A stretch of 64,000 nucleotides of DNA from Rubrobacter_A sp965214435 (GCA_965214435.1 OZ243960.1:186001-250000); one strand, 5' to 3'; positions 34,200 through 42,762 are shown, numbered from the stretch's first letter. Program-made: numbers and translations. Notes: a model not told the origin generated them from the letters alone.

Positions 34200-34365
34200 T
34201 GGTTGCCAGCCTGTAGATGCCGGAGCAGGTTCCCTTCCCAGCTAGCCTTATTCCACCGGCGGGGAGCGCGAGAGCTTCGATCGTTGCGTAAAAGGTGCAC
34301 TGGGGTAGACAAACCTGTCAGAAATAGATAAGTGCTACGGGCAAGTCCTACCGTAGAATGCAGGC

Positions 34366-35304
34366 ATGAAAGAGTGCCCGGATGTCCGTATCATCATTGT
34401 GCCCTACGACTCGGGGCACTACCGGCACAGGATGGGCGCAGGACCGAGGCATCTTCTGGACAATGGTATTGGAGGAGCGCTGCGGTCGAGGGAGCGAGCC
34501 TTGAGCTTTGTCACTATACACCCCGAAACCGATCCGCCGGTCGAGGTGGCGACCGCCTTCGAGCTGGATAGTATGGTCTCCCGCCAGGTGTGCGAAGCTG
34601 TCGCTATGGGCGAGTTGCCGCTGGTACTCTCCGGTAACTACAACACTGCGGTGGGGACGCTCGCCGGAGCCAGAACTGGAGCCATAGCTGAAACTGGAGC
34701 CATAGCTGAAACTGGAGCCATAGCTGAAACTGGAGACGAGGGGTTGGGTATCGTGTGGTTTGACGGCCACCCGGACTTCAACACTCCGGAGACCACGACG
34801 AGTGGCTTCTCGGACAACATGGGCCTCTCCATCGCCGTCGGGCACTGCTGGAAGAATATGGCGAAAGGCGTGCCCGGCTTCTCTCCGGTGGCCGAAGAAA
34901 ACGTGGTGCTGGTGGGGACCAGTGAGATAGAGCCCGCAGAACAGGAACGGCTCGCCAACTCGCAAGTGACCGTAGTTGGTGCGGACCGTATCGGCCGGGA
35001 GGGTTCAAGCGCCCTTGCGGAGGCTATGGACGGGCTTGCGAGCCGGGTCGGCAGGGTGTACGTGCATCTCGACCTGGACGTCCTCGATCCCGCCAGGGTA
35101 GGTCGGGCGAACGAGTATACTCCCGAAGGTGGGTTAGATGATGGGGAGTTGAGAGCGGCCCTTGGCTTGGTCCGCGAGCGCTTTACCGTTGCTGCGGCTG
35201 GTATCGCCTCTTTTGATCCGGCTTTCGATGAGGAGGGACAGGTCCTACGGGCGGCCCTCTCCTGCGCTGAGGTGCTCACTTCTCCGGTCGAAACCGCCGT
35301 CTAG
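34366..35304 (+). CDS. Arginase/ureohydrolase-fold protein 1
   Basis: A 312-aa protein of the arginase superfamily. Mn-binding motif 2 (WFDGHPDFNTPE) and motif 3 (HLDLDVLDP) are intact, but motif 1, normally GGDHS, reads S-G-N-Y-N, so one His ligand is replaced by Tyr. A three-copy TGAIAE insert lies between motifs 1 and 2 (18-bp repeat entry). Activity as a classical agmatinase or arginase is therefore doubtful. It is 45 bp upstream of a second arginase-fold gene; the two may form a heteromeric unit. Confidence 0.8.
   Translation: MKECPDVRIIIVPYDSGHYRHRMGAGPRHLLDNGIGGALRSRERALSFVTIHPETDPPVEVATAFELDSMVSRQVCEAVAMGELPLVLSGNYNTAVGTLAGARTGAIAETGAIAETGAIAETGDEGLGIVWFDGHPDFNTPETTTSGFSDNMGLSIAVGHCWKNMAKGVPGFSPVAEENVVLVGTSEIEPAEQERLANSQVTVVGADRIGREGSSALAEAMDGLASRVGRVYVHLDLDVLDPARVGRANEYTPEGGLDDGELRAALGLVRERFTVAAAGIASFDPAFDEEGQVLRAALSCAEVLTSPVETAV
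34675..34728. repeat. 18-bp tandem repeat, three identical copies
   Basis: ACTGGAGCCATAGCTGAA repeats three times exactly, coding for T-G-A-I-A-E in a surface loop of the arginase-fold protein. Confidence 0.95.
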
Positions 35305-35349
35305 GCATAGTAGAGGCCAGTAGAACGATTCGAAGAGGGGGAGGGACAC

Positions 35350-36273
35350 GTGGCAAAGACGTTAGGCTTGGTCGGGGTTCCGACCAGCATGGGAGCATTC
35401 GCCCCAGGTCAGGAGAAGGGTCCCGGGGCACTCAGGGACACCGACCTTCCAGGGCGACTTCTCCATGCCGGTATTGAGTTAGCAGATTACGGAGATGGTA
35501 GTAGAGTGCGGCGCTGGCGCCCGGACAAGGATAACCGCCGGGCGCAGAACCTATCCACCGTTGTAGAGGTTGCCGAGGAGACAGCGCAGAGAGTAGTGGA
35601 GGCTCACTCGGCCGGTCATCTGCCGCTGGTCATAGGTGGTGACTGCACCATTGAGCTTGGCACCGTGGCGGGTCTCCTATCATCCGGTGAGAGCCTCGGC
35701 CTCATCTACTTCGACGTCCATCCGGACCTCGGCGTCCCCACCAGCGTGACAGAGGGAGCGCTCGACTGGATGGGTGTCGCCCACCTGCTAGGCGAAGAAG
35801 GTGCAGCGGAGCCCTTGAGTCGTTTCGGGCCGCGCTTTCCCTTGCTGAGGGATAAAGAGGTGTTCCTCTTCTCCTATGGTCCCAAGCAGGCGACAGAGTG
35901 GGAGAGAGGGGTGGTCGAGCGCCGGGGCCTGAGAGGCATACCCGTAGGCGAGGTCGCCACCGATCCGGAAGCCACTGCGGCGCGGACCCTCGAAGAGATG
36001 GAGCGCCGCTTCGAGAGACTGCTCGTGCACTTCGACGTGGACACGGTGGACTTCAACGACCTACCGCTCTCGGAGAACACGGGCCGCAACCAGGGTCTTC
36101 CTTTCGAGACGGCGATACGGGCGCTGGGGAGGCTGCTACAGAGCGAGCGGCTGGCGGCGGTGACCATCACGGAGTTCAACCCCGACCACGGAGAAGAAGA
36201 CGGGTCGACCGCGGAGGCGTTAGCGGATGGAATCGTCCGTGCTCTTTCGGGGTCATCTGCGTTAAAGAGCTAA
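35350..36273 (+). CDS. Arginase/ureohydrolase-fold protein 2
   Basis: A 307-aa paralogue. Motif 1 reads IGGDCTIELG (His to Cys), motif 2 YFDVHPDLGVP, and motif 3 HFDVDTVDF, where the usual D-P is lost; the later Glu motif TEFNPDH is kept. The GGDC form is seen in other actinobacterial arginase-family proteins, so the Cys may be functional. GGGGAGGG precedes the start. The pair ends at a hairpin terminator at 36374. Confidence 0.8.
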   Translation: MAKTLGLVGVPTSMGAFAPGQEKGPGALRDTDLPGRLLHAGIELADYGDGSRVRRWRPDKDNRRAQNLSTVVEVAEETAQRVVEAHSAGHLPLVIGGDCTIELGTVAGLLSSGESLGLIYFDVHPDLGVPTSVTEGALDWMGVAHLLGEEGAAEPLSRFGPRFPLLRDKEVFLFSYGPKQATEWERGVVERRGLRGIPVGEVATDPEATAARTLEEMERRFERLLVHFDVDTVDFNDLPLSENTGRNQGLPFETAIRALGRLLQSERLAAVTITEFNPDHGEEDGSTAEALADGIVRALSGSSALKS

Positions 36274-36373
36274 CTTACTATCGCCACTGCAGGCTCCCCG
36301 TTTGCAAACGCCTTGCGGAACACGAACCGAAAGGTGCTTCCGGTACGCCCCTTAGCTTGCCTTTTAACCCGTT

Positions 36374-36394
36374 AGTGCCTTAAAAGGCACTTTT
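36374..36394 (+). terminator. Rho-independent terminator
   Basis: AGTGCCTT-AA-AAGGCACT followed by TTT(T): an 8-bp stem with a T-run, 100 bp after the second arginase-fold gene and 36 bp before the end of the convergent citrate synthase gene. It may serve both strands. Confidence 0.8.
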
Positions 36395-36429
36395 ACGCTA
36401 GGTAGTTACACTTCACCAAAGCAACGTGT

Positions 36430-37689
36430 TCATATGATAGGAGGCTGCTGCCCGACGTATCTGGCGCGCGGACGGATGATCTTGTCCGCCTCATACTGCT
36501 CGATGGCGTGTCCCACCCAGCCGACCGTCCTGCCAAGGGCAAATAGTGTGAGCGCCGCACTCTGGGGTAGGCTCAGAACCCTTACGAGGAGCGCCAGCGC
36601 GAAGTCCACGTTCGGTTGCTCGTCCATCAGGTCGCCAATAGTGTTCGCCACTTCCTCTCCCAGCTTTAGCGCCTCCGAGTCAGGGTAGTTCGCAGCCAGG
36701 GCTGCAAGCAGTACCGCGCTTCGGGGATCGCCTCCAGGATAAAGGTGATGACCAAAACCGGGTATGGTTTCTCCACGTCTCAGCCGGGAGGCGGCGACAC
36801 TCCTTGGATCGTCAGCCGCTTCGGCCTCCGCCAGTAACGCTTCCACACGCTCGGTATTGCCACCATGCTTCACTCCGCCGAGCGCCGCAAGCCCGGCCAC
36901 TACGACGGCATAGGGTGTTGCCCCGGCTGAAGCAACACACCGGGCCGTGAAGGAAGAGACGTTCAGTTCGTGGTCCGCGCACAGAACGAGCGCCTGGTTT
37001 AGCAGGTCCGCTGCCCGCTCATCCTGTGGAAGCCAATGTCGCTGCAAGACCCAGGCCACGGTGTCCCCGGCGCTTTGCCCATCGCCGGTGGCCGACGCTA
37101 CTAATAAGCGCAGGATGTGGACGCTGGTTCTGGCAACGGCGGCGGGACGCAGATCGTAGGCGGCTGGATTTCTCGCCGCCGCGCCGTGCAGCGTCACCCC
37201 CAACGCCTCAGTCGTAGAAAAAGCTTCGGACCCTTCTGGTCTCTCCAGTGGAGGACCCGACGGTAAGTCGATCATGCCGGAGGCTCGAAAGAGTTCCGGA
37301 AGCCCTTTATGGTCACCCTCCGTCATGCTACCCGTCCAGATCAACTCGGCGACCTGCTCTAAAGAATAGTTCTCAGAAAGGGCGATGGCATCACGCCCTC
37401 TGTAGTACAGTCGGCCTTCGGCGATCAGCGTGATGGCCGACTCCATTACCGGCATGCCCCAGTCGAGCGCACCCTCTGTAGTCCTTGTGGGATTCCGCCG
37501 CTGTTCCCTACGCTCCCTTAGCTGCCGCACATCCTCTGCCCGGTAGCGTCGGTTACGCCGCTTGCCCCCAACGGCTTCCGAACGGATGAGCCCTCGGCTT
37601 ACGTAGGCGTACAACGTCTTCAGGCTAACCCCCAAATCCTCTGCTGCCTCACGGGCCGTGAGGTAACGCTCCCTACCCATGCCTTTCAC
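36430..37689 (-). CDS. Citrate synthase with N-terminal MerR-like DNA-binding domain
   Basis: A 419-aa protein. Residues ~8-60 form an excisionase/MerR-like helix-turn-helix (YLTAREAAEDLGVSLKTLYAYVSRGLI); the rest is a citrate synthase fold with catalytic His in CADHELNVSSF, His in GFGHHLYPGGDPR and Asp in QPNVDFALALLV. The fusion is known in actinobacteria as a putative metabolite-responsive regulator or a citrate/2-methylcitrate synthase. The reversed palindrome and divergent cupin gene argue for autoregulation. The start is GTG 37689 or ATG 37680; an AAAGG ribosome site is close to both. Confidence 0.85.
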   Translation of the reverse strand: MKGMGRERYLTAREAAEDLGVSLKTLYAYVSRGLIRSEAVGGKRRNRRYRAEDVRQLRERREQRRNPTRTTEGALDWGMPVMESAITLIAEGRLYYRGRDAIALSENYSLEQVAELIWTGSMTEGDHKGLPELFRASGMIDLPSGPPLERPEGSEAFSTTEALGVTLHGAAARNPAAYDLRPAAVARTSVHILRLLVASATGDGQSAGDTVAWVLQRHWLPQDERAADLLNQALVLCADHELNVSSFTARCVASAGATPYAVVVAGLAALGGVKHGGNTERVEALLAEAEAADDPRSVAASRLRRGETIPGFGHHLYPGGDPRSAVLLAALAANYPDSEALKLGEEVANTIGDLMDEQPNVDFALALLVRVLSLPQSAALTLFALGRTVGWVGHAIEQYEADKIIRPRARYVGQQPPII

Positions 37690-37740
37690 TATCCTTTCAG
37701 CCTTTACAAAGGCTTACGATACGCTGTCACAGCGTGCGTA

Positions 37741-37764
37741 GTTGATTTATAAATCAACGTTGAT
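37741..37764. promoter_or_regulatory. Overlapping perfect palindromes in divergent promoter
   Basis: GTTGATTTATAAATCAAC (37741-37758) is a perfect 18-bp palindrome; ATCAACGTTGAT (37753-37764) is a second perfect palindrome sharing one arm, giving three GTTGAT half-sites. It lies between the HTH-citrate synthase gene and the cupin gene. Confidence 0.8.
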
Positions 37765-37817
37765 AACTAGCAGTCAGCATTCTACAGTAGTGAGAAGTCC
37801 GGCGACAGGAGATAAAT

Positions 37818-38246
37818 ATGTACACACGGAATAAAGAAGACGGCCCTAGAAGGGAGCGTAGCGGTCTCGTCTCCCACATCCTCCTGCAGCAGGGAGACTT
37901 GCCGGAGGCTGCGGATGCCGGCTTTACGGCGACGTGGGTTGAGATTGCTTCAAGGTCCAGGCAGCGGCTTCACGATCATCCTTCAGAGCAGGTCTACGTG
38001 GTTACCTCCGGAAAGGGAGTAATGCAGGTAGGAGAGGAGGAGCAGGAGGTCGGCGTGGGTGACCTTATCTATATACCTTCAGGCGCCGTCCACGGCATAA
38101 AGAACACCTCTTCTGAGGATGTGCTCACCTACATCTCGGTGGCGACGCCCGCTCTGGACGCGGAAGCCGCTTATGATACCGGACAACTGCGTTTCCGATC
38201 ATTGTCGCCGCCCACTGGCGGCTCTCGCGAGGTCAAGAGCCGGTAG
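37818..38246 (+). CDS. Cupin-domain protein
   Basis: A 142-aa single-domain cupin. Motif 1 is HDHPSEQVYVVTSGKGVMQV and motif 2 GDLIYIPSGAVHGIKN, with His residues fit to bind a metal. AGGAGATA precedes the ATG. Its last ~20 codons overlap, in another frame, the start of a truncated citrate synthase, so the C-terminus may have been altered by a recombination; the natural end may be near AYDTGQL. It is divergent from the HTH-citrate synthase gene and probably shares its regulator. Confidence 0.85.
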   Translation: MYTRNKEDGPRRERSGLVSHILLQQGDLPEAADAGFTATWVEIASRSRQRLHDHPSEQVYVVTSGKGVMQVGEEEQEVGVGDLIYIPSGAVHGIKNTSSEDVLTYISVATPALDAEAAYDTGQLRFRSLSPPTGGSREVKSR

Positions 38247-38950
38247 AGCCCAACCCCGAACTCTCGCAAGCGGCTAACTACCTCTACATGCTCTCCGGTG
38301 AGATTCCGAGTGCCGAGCGGGTAGGGGCGCTTGAGACGTACCTGAATACGGTCTCTGACCACGGCATGAATGCCTCTACCTTTGCCGCCCGCGTGATCGT
38401 CTCGACCCGTTCCGACCTTATTTCGGCAGTTTTGGGTGCGGTCGGGGCGCTCAAGGGACCACTGCACGGCGGCGCTCCGGGCCCAGCGCTCGACGTAGTC
38501 TTCGAGATCGGGGAAGCTTCCCGCGCGGAAGAGCACCTGCGAGCGAAGCTGGATCGCGGCGAGCGGCTAATGGACTTCGGCCACCGGGTCTACCGGGTAC
38601 GTGACCCGAGAGCGGACGTTCTTGCTACCGCGGCCGAGCGGCTCTACGCCACCGATGCCGACCGGGATCTCTACCGACTCGCACGCGAAGTAGAGAAGAC
38701 GGCGTTGAGGCTGCTCAAGGAGTACAAGCCAGATCGCACCCTCGACACCAACGTCGAGTTCTACACCGCGCTCCTTCTACACGGCCTGGAGCTTCCTACA
38801 GAACTATTTACGCCCACTTTCGCCCTAGGACGAGTGGCGGGCTGGACGGCGCATTGCTTCGAGCAGCGGGAGCTGGACCAGCTCATCCGCCCTCAGTCCG
38901 AGTATGTGGGGGCCGAAGATCGTGCGTGGACGCCGTTGGAAGAGAGATAG
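38189..38950 (+). pseudogene. Citrate synthase lacking its N-terminal part
   Basis: In the frame that opens within the cupin gene the sequence reads FPIIVAAHWRLSRG then EPNPELSQAANYLYMLSGE, the middle of a citrate synthase, and continues to a normal end. His in VSDHGMNAST and His in FGHRVYRVRDPR are present; the Asp position reads NVEFYTALLL. About 140 N-terminal residues are missing. An ATG at 38288 could give a 220-aa product but has no ribosome site. It may be a remnant of a second HTH-citrate synthase or of a housekeeping-type enzyme. The junction with the cupin gene is near 38180. Confidence 0.75.
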
Positions 38951-38978
38951 CTTTACCGAGAGTACAGAGAAAGGATGA

Positions 38979-39479
38979 ATGATGAGACGACCGAACGTGA
39001 CCAACAAAGACGAACTGCAGTGGGCAGAGCGCTCCCACGGGGACAGGTTTGGCTACAGGCGCAAGTCCCTGAGTTCCGCCACCGGCGGCGAGAAACTCGG
39101 GTGCAGTCTCTACGAAGTACAGCCCGGGAAGAGAGCGTGGCCGCACCACTACCACGGCGCTAACGAGGAGGCCATCTACATCCTGGAGGGATCGGGCACG
39201 CTCCGGGTAAATGGCGAGGAGGTATCGCTATCCGAGGGAGACTACGCGACATTCCACGCCGGGGCGGAAGGTGCGCACCAACTCGTCAACACTTCCGGTA
39301 GAACGTTGCGGTATCTGTATTTCTCTACCATGGTGGAGCCCGATGCGATGGTCTACCCGGACTCCGGTAAGGTCGGCATCTTCGTTGGTGCAGCGCCCGG
39401 TGGTCCCAAGGAAAAGAGGACTCTCAGCGGGTTCTTCAGAGAGCAAGACAGAGTTGACTACTACGAAGGAGAAGAGTAA
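38979..39479 (+). CDS. Cupin-domain protein 2
   Basis: A 166-aa cupin with PHHYHGANEEAIYILEGSGTLRVNG and GDYATFHAGAEGAHQLVN; the metal-binding His/Glu set is present. An AAAGGATGA ribosome site precedes ATG 38979 (ATG 38982 is equally good). The C-terminal part (VEPDAMVYPDSGKVGIF) is typical of cupins acting as small enzymes or binding proteins. It is 28 bp after the truncated citrate synthase and may be co-transcribed. Confidence 0.85.
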   Translation: MMRRPNVTNKDELQWAERSHGDRFGYRRKSLSSATGGEKLGCSLYEVQPGKRAWPHHYHGANEEAIYILEGSGTLRVNGEEVSLSEGDYATFHAGAEGAHQLVNTSGRTLRYLYFSTMVEPDAMVYPDSGKVGIFVGAAPGGPKEKRTLSGFFREQDRVDYYEGEE

Positions 39480-39505
39480 CGGTCCCTCTTCTCCGGCAGG
39501 GGTCG

Positions 39506-39775
39506 TGGAGCCTCGATGATCTGCGCGGCTTTCGCAACTTGCTCTACCGGTGTCTCTGCCGACGTGCCGACGCGCTATTCGAGCTTTGCGAGGCGGTTCT
39601 CACCGCGGGTAGCTTGCCTTCACCTGTCCACCTGAGCCTCGCACCAGTTCATCGGCGGGGCTGGGGTAGCCTCTATGCAGCTTTGAGCAAGGGAAGCATA
39701 GATGTAGAGGCATTCAGGAATCTGCTTGCCCGGTACCCGCTAGCCGCCAAAATAAGACCCCAGGACCCTCTCTAA
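39506..39775 (+). pseudogene. Transposase N-terminal remnant (actinobacterial DDE type)
   Basis: The frame W-S-L-D-D-L-R-G-F-R, then LYRCLCRRADALFELCEAVL, PVHLSLAPVHRRGWGSLYAAL and IDVEAFRNLLARYPL matches the start of a transposase family I know from Streptomyces (NF041680-like), then breaks off at a stop. The catalytic domain is missing. It could be translated from ATG 39542-type starts but is likely inert. Confidence 0.7.
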
Positions 39776-39879
39776 CCGGACAATTATCCCCGGATCATCC
39801 GATGGCCCCTAACATGTCAGCATACGCCGCACACAGAGCACACCCGGCAACATTACAGGTAATCTTGACACACCCAGAC

Positions 39880-39907
39880 TTGACATGCCAGCATATATGT
39901 GTAAACT
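39880..39907 (+). promoter_or_regulatory. Sigma-70-type promoter upstream of the phasin-like gene
   Basis: TTGACA (39880-39885), a 16-bp spacer and TAAACT (39902-39907). The start codon of the next gene lies 86 bp further. A second TTGACA is at 39865-39870. Confidence 0.6.
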
Positions 39908-39993
39908 GCATGTAGTGGCTGCTAGAAGCATAGGCCCTAACCGCTACGGTGAGATGGTAGAGATGTGATGAGTAAGAAGGAGGTTGTACAGGG

Positions 39994-40326
39994 ATGGCTA
40001 ACAGGGACAAGGCTAATAAGGCCGCCGAGAACTTCATCAGGACCACCGCTGACTCCTACAAGGTGTTTATTGACCATTCGGTCGCGCTTGGGGAACGCAA
40101 CGCGCGTTTTGCTCGGGGGCTGGTAGAGAGCGCAGCGAACGAGGTGCGCCAGCAGGCCGAGAGCAACCGGGTGGTTGCCGAGCGGTTTGTAGAGCGGGCC
40201 GAGAACCAGCGGGACGCTTTGCAGACGCTGGTTGAGCAGTCGGTTGACGCCTACATGGATTTGCTCTTCGCGCCCATCTCCTACACCAGGGAGGGCTTGC
40301 GGGAGGCCGAGAAGGCTACCGCGTAG
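39994..40326 (+). CDS. Phasin-like helical protein
   Basis: A 110-aa protein, almost entirely helical with amphipathic heptads (SYKVFIDHSVALGERNARFA ... VVAERFVERAENQRDALQTLVEQSVDAYMDLL). Size and layout resemble phasins, which coat polyhydroxyalkanoate granules; a PHA synthase remnant is at 61875. AAGGAGG precedes the start by 10 nt. A promoter and a terminator define it as a single-gene transcript. Confidence 0.65.
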   Translation: MANRDKANKAAENFIRTTADSYKVFIDHSVALGERNARFARGLVESAANEVRQQAESNRVVAERFVERAENQRDALQTLVEQSVDAYMDLLFAPISYTREGLREAEKATA

Positions 40327-40380
40327 GATCTACCCTGGATTATTCTGGATAGAGCGTAGAGAGTAACCGGTTGGTTGCTC

Positions 40381-40420
40381 TGGAGAGGTTTCGGCCCGTT
40401 GGCCGGGACCTCTTTCTTTT
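40381..40420 (+). terminator. Terminator after the phasin-like gene
   Basis: AGAGGTTTCGGCC and GGCCGGGACCTCT pair imperfectly (GTT loop), followed by TTCTTTT. It lies 60 bp after the stop. Confidence 0.65.
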
Positions 40421-40425
40421 GCCGT

Positions 40426-40479
40426 GGTTCGAGGTACCGGCCTGGTTCGAGGTACCGGCCTGGTTCGAGGTACCGGCCT
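40426..40479. repeat. 18-bp intergenic tandem repeat, three identical copies
   Basis: GGTTCGAGGTACCGGCCT repeats three times exactly, just after the terminator. Each unit contains the palindrome GGTACC. Confidence 0.95.
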
Positions 40480-40542
40480 GTTTTGTATAAAGTGATACAA
40501 TGCTGGTATAGACATTGTACCTCTAACAGGAGGTAGAGTCCG

Positions 40543-40563
40543 ATGAACGGGGAGACTATCTAA
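40543..40563 (+). other. Possible 6-codon leader frame
   Basis: AACAGGAGGTAGAGTCCG precedes ATG-AAC-GGG-GAG-ACT-ATC-TAA. The ribosome site is excellent for so short a frame. The same frame then stays open to 40779 after the TAA, so it may instead be a gene with a nonsense mutation. An inverted ACAATG...CATTGT (40497-40518) lies upstream. Confidence 0.35.
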
Positions 40564-40750
40564 CCGCATCAGGCGCTGGCGTTGTGGGATGACCACGCTG
40601 TGACACGCTCAGGGCTTGCCGCACGGGCCGGTGATCGCCGACTCCTCACAGGAGCGGCTTTGCCGGTCCGAATACTTTTGTCGCAGAGTTCTTGCGACAG
40701 GACTCTGCTGCCGGGGGGCTATTCTACAAAACCTTTAGAAGGGAAGCGCC

Positions 40751-41227
40751 ATGTACCATACGGATGGACCGCAGCGTGAGGAGAGCGTACAGCGATCAGG
40801 GTCGAGACCAGAGGACCCTCAGTGGAAGCTTACGCAAGAAGAGTGGGATGAGGAGCATGAGCGAGTTCAGCAAGAGGAGCGTACGAAGGTCCGGCGGGAG
40901 GAGCTTCGCCAGTCCAAACTAGCCGCCTGGAAGGCGTTTGTGCGGGCCGAGCGAGAGGATCTGGAGTCCCGGAAGGCCGGCCAACTCGCTAGGTTACTGG
41001 GCGATCCGCTACCAGAGGAGCCACCGGAGGCGCTGGCACGACTGGTCTCTGCGGACCAGAGACAGGCCGAGGAAGGCCTGGTGGCCCTGATGAGTGGCGG
41101 TAAGGTGTTCTACAAGCACGTGGAAGATCTCTCGGAAGAGGATATGCCGGCCAGGATCGCGGCCAGCAGCTTGCGAACGAAGTGGCTCAAGCAGCGTCGA
41201 GAGGTGTGGGGCGGTTACGAGGGTTGA
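40751..41227 (+). CDS. Uncharacterised charged helical protein
   Basis: A 158-aa protein, strongly charged: QEEWDEEHERVQQEERTKVRREELRQSKLAAWKAFVRAERED suggests a long coiled coil in the first half; the second half (LSEEDMPARIAASSLRTKWLKQRREV) is also helical. No signal peptide, Cys or known motif. GAAGGGAAG precedes the ATG. It stands alone. I do not recognise a family. Confidence 0.7.
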   Translation: MYHTDGPQREESVQRSGSRPEDPQWKLTQEEWDEEHERVQQEERTKVRREELRQSKLAAWKAFVRAEREDLESRKAGQLARLLGDPLPEEPPEALARLVSADQRQAEEGLVALMSGGKVFYKHVEDLSEEDMPARIAASSLRTKWLKQRREVWGGYEG

Positions 41228-41239
41228 GGAAAGTTTCTC

Positions 41240-41443
41240 TTGAACAGGGTCTTGACGCTCTACTGGTGCCCGGCTTGCGAGGATGGTGGGTGGCGCTTGA
41301 CAGAAGCTACCCGTGCCAGAGCACTATTAGAAACAAGCGATGAGAACCTGACCGAGGGCGGCTTGGTGGTTAAGTTTCTCTACGGTGACTGAGAGTACGC
41401 GAGCCTCTTCGACGCCGAGATGCTCGACATCACGGGGGTGTGA
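41240..41443 (+). pseudogene. Small CPxC-containing protein with an in-frame stop
   Basis: From TTG 41240 (AGGAAAG upstream) a frame reads LTLYWCPACEDGGWRLTEAT and stops at TGA 41390 after 50 codons in FLYGD; the same frame resumes EYASLFDAEMLDITGV to TGA at 41441. A Trp codon may have become TGA. Too short for a confident call. Confidence 0.4.
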
Positions 41444-41491
41444 ATACCACAGGGGTGTGAACCCAAGAGAGCAACTCATAACCGCTTACTA

Positions 41492-41689
41492 CTAGCGGAC
41501 TGGTTTTACAGTCTCAAGGTTCTTGCGCTCCAGTTTCCTACCGCATGCCGGGCAGCAGGCGATTTTCTCCGTGTAAGTCTCGCTAGTTCCGAGATCATCG
41601 AAAAACTGCCATCGGTAGTTTCCTCCAACCCACCAGAGCTCTCCCCATAGTCGGTTGTGGTGCCCGCATGGACAATATAGCTTGGCCAC
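41492..41689 (-). CDS. Small zinc-ribbon protein
   Basis: A 65-aa protein with two Cys pairs, YCPCGHHNRLW and CCPACGRKLE, separated by an aromatic-rich stretch (ELWWVGGNYRWQFF). This is a compact zinc ribbon; such proteins are often nucleic-acid-binding or accessory factors, but the family is not known to me. The GTG start has a weak GAGAGG upstream. Confidence 0.65.
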   Translation of the reverse strand: MAKLYCPCGHHNRLWGELWWVGGNYRWQFFDDLGTSETYTEKIACCPACGRKLERKNLETVKPVR

Positions 41690-41807
41690 TGCTCTGCTCG
41701 CCTCTCTCCCAGGATATGTAGAGGGTTATGTAGACGTCAACCAGAAGAAGGGCTAGAGCTTCTAGTTTCTACTCTCTCTGTAGGCCGTGACCCGGCTGTG
41801 GCTATAG

Positions 41808-42548
41808 CTATGGCCCCATCCCGGTCGTTCTGAGCAGCAGCCCCTCCTGACTCAGGACCCGTATCTTCTTGCTCTTACTAAGGACCTCTATCAAGCCCGT
41901 ACGCTGGAACTCGACCATCGCCTTGGATACCGCCTCCCGGGTAGAGGCGATCATCTCCGATAGCTGCTGGTGGGTCAGCCGGAACTCTACTACAGTACCG
42001 TTTGCGGCACCCTCCCCGTCGTCGGCGCTGCCGTCGGCGTTGGCGAACCTCTCTACCAGGCTCAGAAGCAGTAAAGCCAGGCGGCTTGCCACCTCTCGTG
42101 GCAGGAGGGTGTAGATGCACGCATCGGAGCGGCGGATCTGCGTTGCCAAGGCGGAGAATAGAACGCCGGCTAGCTCTGGACTACGCTCGATCGCAGACGC
42201 TATGTCGGCCTTTGAGACCGAGGCGACCCTTACTTCCGTAAGCGCCTCGGCATGTTCCTCTTGAGTGCTGGGAGGGGTCCCGGGCTGGAGGCGCGACAGG
42301 CCCGGTTTGCCAAAGATACCGCCATCCTTGAGCAAGCCGGTGGTAGCCTCCCGGTAGGGGTTGTAGGTCTTGTAGGTTCTCAAGTCTCCGGATAGCACAA
42401 AGTACAGCCGGTCGTCGGGATCGCCGGGGACGAGTATGGTCTCTCCAGCCCTAAACGATCGCTGGACCACCCTCAGCTCCGCCTGTTCAAAGCTTTCGAA
42501 AAGTTCCCGGCCTTCGGCTTTTACGTTGGATTCCACGGCAGTTTGCAT
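41808..42548 (-). CDS. Crp/Fnr-family transcriptional regulator
   Basis: A 246-aa protein: an N-terminal cyclic-nucleotide-binding-like beta roll (FRAGETILVPGDPDDRLYFVLSGDLRTYK), a long dimer helix, and a C-terminal winged helix (LTHQQLSEMIASTREAVSKAMVEFQRTGLI). The Fnr iron-sulfur cysteines are absent. ATG 42548 follows AGAGAGG. A ~25-residue Ala/Asp-rich insert precedes the HTH. The effector is unknown. Confidence 0.85.
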   Translation of the reverse strand: MQTAVESNVKAEGRELFESFEQAELRVVQRSFRAGETILVPGDPDDRLYFVLSGDLRTYKTYNPYREATTGLLKDGGIFGKPGLSRLQPGTPPSTQEEHAEALTEVRVASVSKADIASAIERSPELAGVLFSALATQIRRSDACIYTLLPREVASRLALLLLSLVERFANADGSADDGEGAANGTVVEFRLTHQQLSEMIASTREAVSKAMVEFQRTGLIEVLSKSKKIRVLSQEGLLLRTTGMGP

Positions 42549-42762
42549 GAACCGCGCCTCTCTTGAGATTTGTTGTAGCAAGTCTTACCCGAAAACACCT
42601 TTTTTCAAAAGACGCTTCTCGCCAAGTAGCCTTACCAAATGGCTTTTTAGACAGGGTGTTACATTTATCGCTACGGGATCTTCGAGAGCCGGCCAGTACC
42701 GGGTTACAGGTGGTACAGAGCTACAGTATGGATCTTTTACGAGCGTCCGCTAAAGACACCCT

